Shown here: positions 7,009-12,799 of the stretch, one piece after another
Numbering within the stretch: position 1 is the first letter of the stretch
How the letters are laid out: each line of letters begins with the position of its first letter
NCBI GenBank assembly: GCA_964655245.1
Contig: CAZZLQ010000050.1
Span: 1 to 17,433, forward strand
Reading direction: 5' to 3'
Origin: JBEIHI01 sp964655245
GTDB taxonomy: Bacteria > Bdellovibrionota > UBA2394
Length of the DNA stretch: 17,433 bases
Made by a program: the position numbers and the translations under genes
The notes under the pieces: model-generated
What the model saw: only the letters and a program-made list of their open reading frames with translations
What the model was told of the DNA's origin: nothing
The model's database searches: none

Positions 7009-8166
7009 TTAGATCTTTTCCACCAAGCAAGCGATGGCTTCGCCACCACCGATACACAAACTCACAACACCCTTTTCTTTGGGCTTCAGGGTGTGAAGCA
7101 ATGTGACCATCAGTCGAGCGCCGGAGGCTCCGATCGGATGTCCAAGAGCCACAGCACCACCTCGAGGATTGAGCTTTTCGACAGGAATTCCCAAATCTTT
7201 TTGAGCGGCCATCGCCACCACAGAAAACGCTTCGTTCACTTCAAATGAAGCAATATCTGAAACTTTGAGCTGCGCCTCTGAAAGAAGCTTTTTGATAGAT
7301 CCCACAGGTGCCGTCGTAAACCACTCGGGGCTTTGAGCAAACTCTGCTGCATGAATGATCCGCGCGATGGGCTTCAGCCCTGACACACTCTCACCAACAA
7401 TCATAGCCGCAGCGCCATCATTGATGGAGCTCGCATTGGCCGCTGTGATCGTACCATCTGCGGCAAACGCCGGCTTCAACTTGGGGAAGTTTTCGATTTT
7501 GCCACGACCCGGCTCTTCGTCTATTTCCACTTTGATTGTTTCTTTTTTGGAAGCAATTTCCACGGCGGAGATTTCATCCTTAAACAAACCGCTCTCAATC
7601 GCCTTCATGGCTTTTTTGTAGGAGTCAGATGCAAAAGCATCTTGAGCCTCACGCGTGAATTTATATTCCTTAGCGCAAAGCTCTCCCGCGTTGCCCATAT
7701 GGAACTGGTTGTAAACATCCCAAAGACCATCATGGACCATCCCATCAATGACTTCCTGGTTGCCCATTCGAAATCCGGCTCTTGCCGTTTTGAGATAATA
7801 CGGCACTTGAGACATATTTTCCGTTCCACCGCAGAGAACCAACGATGCTCGGCCCAACAAAACTCGATCAAAGGCCGTGGTCACGGACTTCAAACCAGAG
7901 CCGCACACTTTATTGATCGTCAGAGCTCGAAAGGATTTGGGAAGACCGGCATAGATGCCCACCTGACGAGCAGGCGCCTGACCCACTCCTGCAGACAAGA
8001 CATTGCCCATAATCACTTCGTCAATGGCCTCGGCTTTTGCTTGAGATTGAGCGAGCGCAGCCTTGGCAGCGGCTGCTCCCAATTGAGGGGCTGAAACGCC
8101 CGCCAAAGCGCCCATAAAACTTCCAATCGGTGTTCTTTTTGCTGAGTAAATGAAGACGTCTTTCAT
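7009..8166 (-). CDS. Acetyl-CoA C-acyltransferase (thiolase, atoB/thlA/phaA type)
   Basis: Cleaves acetoacetyl-CoA or a longer 3-ketoacyl-CoA with CoA, or runs in the condensing direction. The 385 residues match tetrameric biosynthetic/degradative thiolases of about 390. The active-site cysteine is C88 in NKVCGSGLKSV, with NEAF in the C-terminal half, H343 in GHPIGASG and the second cysteine C371 in CIGGGEA. That last motif normally reads CIGGGMG or CIGGGQG, so the Glu-Ala after GGG is a mild deviation. It is the first gene of the minus-strand operon. The ATG has only a modest AGG 9 nt upstream. The 75-nt spacer to the divergent tRNA nucleotidyltransferase must hold its promoter, but I see no clear -35/-10 pair on this strand. 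Together with the next three genes it completes C4 oxidation to two acetyl-CoA. Confidence 0.93.
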   Translation of the reverse strand: MKDVFIYSAKRTPIGSFMGALAGVSAPQLGAAAAKAALAQSQAKAEAIDEVIMGNVLSAGVGQAPARQVGIYAGLPKSFRALTINKVCGSGLKSVTTAFDRVLLGRASLVLCGGTENMSQVPYYLKTARAGFRMGNQEVIDGMVHDGLWDVYNQFHMGNAGELCAKEYKFTREAQDAFASDSYKKAMKAIESGLFKDEISAVEIASKKETIKVEIDEEPGRGKIENFPKLKPAFAADGTITAANASSINDGAAAMIVGESVSGLKPIARIIHAAEFAQSPEWFTTAPVGSIKKLLSEAQLKVSDIASFEVNEAFSVVAMAAQKDLGIPVEKLNPRGGAVALGHPIGASGARLMVTLLHTLKPKEKGVVSLCIGGGEAIACLVEKI

Positions 8167-8202
8167 AGCCCAAAACCTAGCGATTTTTGGAGCTTAAGGG
8201 TA

Positions 8203-8231
8203 TCGACAAATGCGGTCTTCGTTCATAGAAT
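8203..8231 (+). promoter_or_regulatory. Sigma-70-like promoter for the tRNA nucleotidyltransferase gene
   Basis: TCGACA at 8203-8208 (five of six matches to TTGACA) and TAGAAT at 8226-8231 are separated by exactly 17 nt. A start about 7 nt after the -10 box falls near 8238, only about 4 nt before the GTG at 8242. The promoter lies in the divergent spacer and would make an almost leaderless mRNA. Judged by eye only. Confidence 0.5.
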
Positions 8232-8241
8232 CAGAGCTTAC

Positions 8242-9573
8242 GTGAAGGCCTCTGCTGACTATCTTTTTGCTCGCGAAATCTGCGAGAAACTCCAAAAATC
8301 GGGATTTGAAGCCGTCCTTGCTGGAGGCTGTGTTCGAGATCATTTGATGGGCCGTGTGGCCAAGGATTTTGATGTTGCGACCAACGCCTTGCCTGATCAA
8401 ATTGAAAAGATTTTTCCAAGAACGGTTCGGGTCGGAGAAGCCTTCAATGTCATCTTAGTCATCTCACATCACGAGGAAAATCCACTTCGAGTGGAAGTAG
8501 CCACCTTTCGAAAAGACATTGGTATTGCGGATGGACGCCACCCTCAGCGTGTAGAGATTGCCACGGCTCGTGAGGATGTTGAGCGCCGGGATTTTACGAT
8601 CAACGGAATGCTGTTTGATCCGATTTCAGAGGAACTTTTTGACTGGGTGGGGGGGCAAAAAGATCTCGCGGCAAAAGTAATCCGAAGCATTGGCGATCCA
8701 GCTTTGCGAATCGATGAAGATCATTTGCGAATGATGCGCGCCATTCGGTTTGCCTCTCGTTTTGATTTTGAGATGGACCTCAAACTGAAGGCCACCATTC
8801 AGCAAAAGGCGCAGCTGATTAAGAAAATCTCTCCTGAGCGTATCTTGGACGAAATGACCAAGATGCTTACCGGCAAAAACGCCGACCGGGCGATGAATGA
8901 GTTAGCTGATGTGGGGATTTTGAGGGAGATTTTGCCTGAAGCCCTGGAGATGAAGGGCTGTCTGCAGCCGGCTGAGTATCATCCCGAGGGTGATGTTTGG
9001 GTTCACACTTTGCTTTTGCTCAAACAATGCGAAGGAGCCTCTGCTGAGCTGGCCTGGGGCTGCCTACTTCACGACATTGGAAAGCCTCCCACATTCTCTC
9101 ACGAACCTCCGGATCGCATTCGATTTAACAACCATCAAAACGTGGGAGCTGACATGGCTCGCGCCATTCTCAAAAGGCTTCATGCGAGCAATTCCCTGAC
9201 CGATGTGGTTTGTGAACTCACGAGAGATCACCTCAAATTCAAAGATGTCCCTCAGATGCGTCCGTCGACCCTGAAGAGGTTTCTCAGAAACCCGCATTTC
9301 GATTTGCATCTTAAGATGCACTACATCGACTGCATGGCCTCTCATCAGAATCTGACTCTTTACAAATTGTGTGAGCAAAAACTCAAAGAGCTGCCTCCTG
9401 AAGTACTCAAACCCGCTGCACTGATCTCGGGTGATGACCTCATTGCAGAAGGCTTCAAACCTGGCCCGGTCTTTAAGATGATTTTGGAAGCAGTCGAGAC
9501 TGAACAACTCGAGGGCCGGCTCATTTCCAAAGAAAATGCCTTGGCCTTTGTTCGGTCAAAAAACTGGAATTAA
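8242..9573 (+). CDS. cca: CCA tRNA nucleotidyltransferase (class II, PcnB/CCA family, with HD-like C-terminal part)
   Basis: Adds or repairs the 3' CCA of tRNAs. The 443-residue protein has the nucleotidyltransferase head: G28-G-C-V-R-D33, metal-binding D42-F-D44, and EDVERRDFTING (111-122). The neck motif ED-H-L-R (159-163) precedes RAIRFASRF. The second half carries an HD-type set: H255, H277-D278 in LLHDIGKP, and NNHQN (296-300), as in HD-containing CCA enzymes with phosphohydrolase activity. Poly(A) polymerases of this family usually carry a G-R/K-R/K-F signature after the head; here the place reads G65-E-A-F, which argues for CCA addition, though not decisively. The start is GTG 8242, the first start codon in this frame after the promoter, without a strong ribosome binding site. 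It is divergent from the thiolase operon and converges on the small basic gene at 9593. Confidence 0.88.
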   Translation: MKASADYLFAREICEKLQKSGFEAVLAGGCVRDHLMGRVAKDFDVATNALPDQIEKIFPRTVRVGEAFNVILVISHHEENPLRVEVATFRKDIGIADGRHPQRVEIATAREDVERRDFTINGMLFDPISEELFDWVGGQKDLAAKVIRSIGDPALRIDEDHLRMMRAIRFASRFDFEMDLKLKATIQQKAQLIKKISPERILDEMTKMLTGKNADRAMNELADVGILREILPEALEMKGCLQPAEYHPEGDVWVHTLLLLKQCEGASAELAWGCLLHDIGKPPTFSHEPPDRIRFNNHQNVGADMARAILKRLHASNSLTDVVCELTRDHLKFKDVPQMRPSTLKRFLRNPHFDLHLKMHYIDCMASHQNLTLYKLCEQKLKELPPEVLKPAALISGDDLIAEGFKPGPVFKMILEAVETEQLEGRLISKENALAFVRSKNWN

Positions 9574-9592
9574 AAACAAAGATTTGAATGGA

Positions 9593-9739
9593 TTACTTCG
9601 AGGCCGCTTTTTTCTCGCCAGGGAAAGCCTTCATGAAATTCACGGTGCCTTTTTGGCGATTAGCACGCTTGCGTCGTTGACCTTGCAGCGTTTTCTTCTT
9701 TTTGCGGACTAACTTGGTAACCCCTGTTGGTGATGGCAT
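9593..9739 (-). CDS. Small, very basic protein of 48 residues, unrecognised
   Basis: The frame runs from ATG 9739 to TAA at 9595-9593. The product is 48 residues, with Lys and Arg making up about a third: VRKKKKTLQGQRRKRANRQK spans residues 11-30, followed by GTVNFMKAFPGEKKAASK. Such composition suits an RNA- or DNA-binding or ribosome-associated protein, but I recognise no family. There is no Cys and no hydrophobic segment. It lies 59 nt downstream of the long acyl-CoA dehydrogenase on the same strand and ends 19 nt from the convergent tRNA nucleotidyltransferase. The ribosome binding site is weak (GGGAAAT about 8 nt upstream). Without this gene the segment 9574-9798 would hold nothing. The low-complexity basic composition could also arise by chance, so I rate it as probable rather than certain. 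Confidence 0.55.
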   Translation of the reverse strand: MPSPTGVTKLVRKKKKTLQGQRRKRANRQKGTVNFMKAFPGEKKAASK

Positions 9740-9785
9740 CCCGGTTATTTCCCAAAGGTCCCGGTCTCCGTCAAGGACAAAGGGC

Positions 9786-9817
9786 GAGGATTTGGCCTCT
9801 ATTCGGCCCCAATCCTC
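9786..9817 (-). terminator. Strong hairpin around the stop codon of the long acyl-CoA dehydrogenase
   Basis: GAGGATT-T-GGCC (9786-9797) faces GGCC-CC-AATCCTC (9805-9817) across a 7-nt loop, giving 11 paired bases with one internal mismatch or bulge. The TAG stop (9801-9799) lies in the loop. The sequence beyond it on the minus strand reads CGCCCTTTGTCC, not a clear T-run, so it is an imperfect terminator. It may instead attenuate, stabilise the mRNA end, or lower expression of the small basic gene downstream. Confidence 0.4.
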
Positions 9818-11577
9818 TCCACAACCCGATCCGAGATCGCATCGATGGTCTTATCCTTGTTCAGAGAGAATGCCCGAACATTGGCTCGAATTCGCCGGCG
9901 GGCCTGACTGCAAAAGGCCGAGGCCATCTGCCGCTCATGAAGAGTCTCCTTTTCGCCCTTTTTCTCAATAGCCTGGGTCACCCGAGCCAAGACAGCGCTC
10001 ATGGCGAAGATATCAATCGCGATGTCGGCCACGCGCTTCAGCTCGTGTTGCTCATGAACGATATCGCGCTTGTATTTTCGAACCAGGACTTCGGCAGATG
10101 AAGACAAATCGGCAATCGATTGACCCAAATGCTTAATCTGACGATCCAAACTCGGATGAATCTTATGAGCCATTTCGGGTGAGAAGTTCTGACGAACTCG
10201 CTTGGCTGCATAGTCATAGACCGCACCAAACCCCTTCATGGGCTCAACAAACATACTCTGAATGGCTGAGGCTGTTTCTTTGAGTTCAGTCGCAACCGCC
10301 TGAAGCCCCGTCAAACCAATAAAGAGTCTCAGGATCTCATTGGTTCCCTCAAAAATGAGATTGATCCGGGCATCCCGAAGAGCTCGCTCATACGGATAGT
10401 CCTTCATGTAGCCGTTACCGCCCGCAATCTGGAGAGCTCGATTCACATTGTCCCAACAAGTCTCAGATCCAAAGACCTTACAAATGGCAGATTCCATGGA
10501 GTAATCATGAACGCCCTTATCAATCCAAGACGTGGTCAGATACACCATCGACTCAAGGACGTAGGTCGAGATCTCCATTTGGGCGATGTATTCTTTGATC
10601 ATTTTGAAATCGCAAACACGGATATCAAACTGCTTTCGCTCCCGAGCATAGCCGACGGCTTCCTTCATCATTTGTTTGGAAGCGCCAACGCAGCCTGAGG
10701 CCAAGCCCAAGCGGCCCGAGTTCAAGACATTCATCGCAACCTTAAACCCCTTGCCTACTTCGCCCAGAATATTTTCGGCTGGCACCTTCACATCTTCCAA
10801 AACGAGTTGAACGGTTGAGCTTCCTTTGATGCCAAGCTTGTGTTCCTCCGCCAGATTTTTTACACCCATGGACCTCTCGACGATGAAGGCCGTCACCTTT
10901 TCTTTGGTCTGTCCATCTTGAGTGACATCCACCTTGGCAAAGACCGTGAAGAAGTCAGCAATACCGCCATTGGTGATCCAGAGCTTGCCTCCGTTTAAAA
11001 CGTAGTGAGAGCCGTCTTTGGACAGCACCGCTTTGGTCTTAATCGACTGAGCATCCGAACCACTGGAGGGTTCTGTCAAAGCAAAGGCTGCAATCATCTC
11101 ACCGCTGGCGAGCTTTGGAAGATACTTTTGCTTCTGGGCATCGGTTCCAAACAACAGCAATGCTTTCAATCCGATCGACTGGTGCGCCCCAATGGTAATC
11201 GCGAGCGAGGAATCGATTCGAACCAAAGACTCCATGATCTTGGCGTAACCCGTGGCATTCAAACCAAAGCCGCCGTGCTCTTCGGGGATAATCATTCCAA
11301 AAAGACCCATTTGCTTCATTTCCTCAATGAGCTCAGGAGGAATCTTGGCATCTTCATCGATCTTCTTGGCGTCGACTCGTTCTGCTCCAAATCGCTCTAC
11401 AGCCTCCTGGATAGGCCCCCACGCCTCTTTTTGATCGGGAGGATAGGGAATCAGCCGATCCTCGAGCAAATGCCCGTTAAAGAAGGCTCGGCAGAAGCTA
11501 TCCGACGACCTGGAATCAACTGTATGAGATGCTGTTTGAGAGGACTTTTCCGAAGAATTGGCAGACTTTGTTCCCAT
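9799..11577 (-). CDS. Long acyl-CoA dehydrogenase with C-terminal extension (VLCAD/ACAD9-like)
   Basis: FAD-dependent acyl-CoA dehydrogenase of 592 residues, about 200 longer than the short-chain enzymes at 1402-5346. Residues 1-28 are Ser-rich and unlike the family, and may be a dispensable tail. The core runs from about 50 to 425: FALTEPSSGSD (165-175), LWITNG (199-204), KLGIKGSS (247-254), ARERKQFDIRVCDFKMIK (311-328), QIAGGNGY (383-390) and catalytic base E410 in IFEGTNEILR. Residues 425-592 form a helical C-terminal region, as in very-long-chain and ACAD9-type enzymes, where it helps dimer or membrane contacts. Long-chain substrates are therefore likely. The motif SFCRAFFNGHLLEDRLIPYP (27-46) resembles the conserved entry of this group, so the true start may be slightly downstream of ATG 11577, whose ribosome binding site is weak. 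It is divergent from the small gene at 11623. Confidence 0.9.
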   Translation of the reverse strand: MGTKSANSSEKSSQTASHTVDSRSSDSFCRAFFNGHLLEDRLIPYPPDQKEAWGPIQEAVERFGAERVDAKKIDEDAKIPPELIEEMKQMGLFGMIIPEEHGGFGLNATGYAKIMESLVRIDSSLAITIGAHQSIGLKALLLFGTDAQKQKYLPKLASGEMIAAFALTEPSSGSDAQSIKTKAVLSKDGSHYVLNGGKLWITNGGIADFFTVFAKVDVTQDGQTKEKVTAFIVERSMGVKNLAEEHKLGIKGSSTVQLVLEDVKVPAENILGEVGKGFKVAMNVLNSGRLGLASGCVGASKQMMKEAVGYARERKQFDIRVCDFKMIKEYIAQMEISTYVLESMVYLTTSWIDKGVHDYSMESAICKVFGSETCWDNVNRALQIAGGNGYMKDYPYERALRDARINLIFEGTNEILRLFIGLTGLQAVATELKETASAIQSMFVEPMKGFGAVYDYAAKRVRQNFSPEMAHKIHPSLDRQIKHLGQSIADLSSSAEVLVRKYKRDIVHEQHELKRVADIAIDIFAMSAVLARVTQAIEKKGEKETLHERQMASAFCSQARRRIRANVRAFSLNKDKTIDAISDRVVERIGAE

Positions 11578-11622
11578 TCTAAAATATTGACCTCAAGGCC
11601 ATTTCCAGGCAATGACTTCTCC

Positions 11623-11829
11623 ATGCAAAAGGATAAGGATCTCAAGAAGTTCGAGAATTATTTTTACGAAGGCACCGAGTCAAAACTGGATACTCGACTC
11701 CAACGAAAACGAGTCGAGCACGGCTTTACCACTCGAGCCGATGTGGAAAGCATGCTTAAAAGCCTTCCTGCTGAGACCGAATACGATTTCACTTCTGCCG
11801 AAGCTCTCGACGCAGAAGGTCAAGACTAA
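11623..11829 (+). CDS. Hypothetical 68-residue protein, unrecognised
   Basis: ATG 11623 to TAA 11829 encodes a soluble, charged protein. It starts with a Lys/Asp-rich helix (MQKDKDLKKFENYFYEGTES, residues 1-20), continues with a basic patch (RLQRKR, 25-30), a GFTTRADVESMLKSLP helix region (34-49) and ends acidic (EYDFTSAEALDAEGQD, 53-68). The orderly helix-turn composition and clear protein-like codon use make it a likely real gene, although the frame is also open far upstream only because it is antisense to the dehydrogenase. No strong Shine-Dalgarno is seen (AGGC about 12 nt upstream). It is divergent from the long acyl-CoA dehydrogenase across 45 nt and converges on dapF with a 10-nt gap. 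I recognise no family and assign no function. Confidence 0.6.
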   Translation: MQKDKDLKKFENYFYEGTESKLDTRLQRKRVEHGFTTRADVESMLKSLPAETEYDFTSAEALDAEGQD

Positions 11830-11839
11830 GTCGAACCCG

Positions 11840-12721
11840 CTAGGCTGTCGCGGTTAATCCGAATTTCTCGGTATCAATGGTTCCGCGAGATTCAGTGACA
11901 GCCTCACCGGTGAGATAAACTTCCCTCAGCCCATCCCATTCCACCATGAGCGTTCCGCCCCGTAGATTGATTTGAACGGGGCTTTTCATCGCTCTGCCCA
12001 TGATAAGCACAACCCCAACGGCACAAGCTCCGGTTCCGCAAGCCATGGTTTCTCCCGAGCCGCGCTCCCAAGTGCGCTGATAAACTTTACCATTTTTGAT
12101 CTCAATGAACTCAACATTCACGCCCTCAGGAAATGCTTCGTGCTTTTCAATCAGAGGGCCGTACTTCTCCACCGGGAAGTTTTCGAGATCCTCGACTTCA
12201 ATCACGCAATGAGGATTACCCATTGAAACGCAGCTGATTTTGAAGGTGCGATCCGCGACCTCAAACTCTTCCTGCATCACCATGACATCCTCAAACAACA
12301 CCGGGATCTTATCGGGCAAAAAGGCAGGACGTCCCATGTTCACGCGAACGACGGCTTTTTCAGGACTCAATCGTTCCATCATAAAGCACTCCTTCACACC
12401 CGACAGGGTAGAGATCTTGAAGGATTCTTTAGGACCCAGAGTTTCATCCAAAATCTTGGAGACACAACGAATTCCATTCCCACACATTTTGCCAACACTA
12501 CCGTCAGCATTGAACATCACCATGGCCGCATCAGCCCCCGACTGCGAAGGTGGGCCCACGAGAATCAAACCATCGGCACCAATTCCACGCTGACGATCAG
12601 ACACCAGCTTGGCCAAATCCGCCCACGGCATTTGCTCAAGGCCAGGAGCTTTGAAGCTCAGCAAATTAATATAAACATAGTCGTTACGAGCACCGTGCAT
12701 TTTGACGTAGGGAATCTGCAT
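11840..12721 (-). CDS. dapF: Diaminopimelate epimerase
   Basis: Converts LL- to meso-diaminopimelate in the lysine and peptidoglycan pathway; a cytoplasmic, cofactor-free enzyme. The 293 residues show both catalytic cysteines: C80 in KMCGNGIRC and C228 in ACGTGAC. The substrate-binding elements are N13 in GARNDY, the N71-A-D-G turn, SMGNPHC (166-172) and ERGSGET (219-225). The first motif usually reads GLGNDF or GAGNDF, so GARNDY is a mild variant, but the asparagine is kept. The start ATG 12721 has a GGAGG 9 nt upstream inside a potential RNA fold. It lies 78 nt downstream of the giant nuclease-like gene on the same strand, so it may be read from that transcript as well as from its own promoter. 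Its stop is 10 nt from the convergent small gene. Confidence 0.95.
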   Translation of the reverse strand: MQIPYVKMHGARNDYVYINLLSFKAPGLEQMPWADLAKLVSDRQRGIGADGLILVGPPSQSGADAAMVMFNADGSVGKMCGNGIRCVSKILDETLGPKESFKISTLSGVKECFMMERLSPEKAVVRVNMGRPAFLPDKIPVLFEDVMVMQEEFEVADRTFKISCVSMGNPHCVIEVEDLENFPVEKYGPLIEKHEAFPEGVNVEFIEIKNGKVYQRTWERGSGETMACGTGACAVGVVLIMGRAMKSPVQINLRGGTLMVEWDGLREVYLTGEAVTESRGTIDTEKFGLTATA

Positions 12722-12725
12722 AATG

Positions 12726-12776
12726 ATGATCCTCCGGACGCGAAAGTCCGACTCCCCAATAGATTATCAGGATCAT
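12726..12776 (-). promoter_or_regulatory. Folded leader of dapF that pairs the Shine-Dalgarno, with possible internal -10 box
   Basis: In the minus-strand transcript, AUGAUCCU (12776-12769) can pair with AGGAUCAU (12733-12726) over 8 bp. Between them CGGAC (12750-12746) pairs with GUCCG (12739-12735) across a 6-nt loop. The GGAGG of dapF (12735-12731) is largely inside these stems. A -10-like GATAAT lies at 12768-12763, without a good -35 box; a transcript starting near 12756 would lack the outer 5' arm. By-eye pairing only. Confidence 0.4.
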
Positions 12777-12799
12777 TCATCTTGAACAGAAAAAACGTT

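Noticed and set aside
6996..7049. Upstream extension of the 3-hydroxybutyryl-CoA dehydrogenase
   Set aside because: It would overlap the thiolase by 41 bases and adds 18 residues unlike the family, whereas ATG 6995 has a perfect Shine-Dalgarno.
8167..8241. Promoter for the thiolase operon in the divergent spacer
   Set aside because: One must exist nearby, but no -35/-10 pair with good spacing is visible on the minus strand, so none is called.
11005..11829. Plus-strand frame of 274 codons reaching from inside the acyl-CoA dehydrogenase
   Set aside because: The first 206 codons are antisense to a well-supported gene and have no protein-like pattern; only the last 68 codons, from ATG 11623, look real.
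11835..11856. Hairpin at the dapF 3' end (AACC-C-GC with GCGGTT)
   Set aside because: Only six pairs with a bulge and no T-run; not enough for a terminator call.
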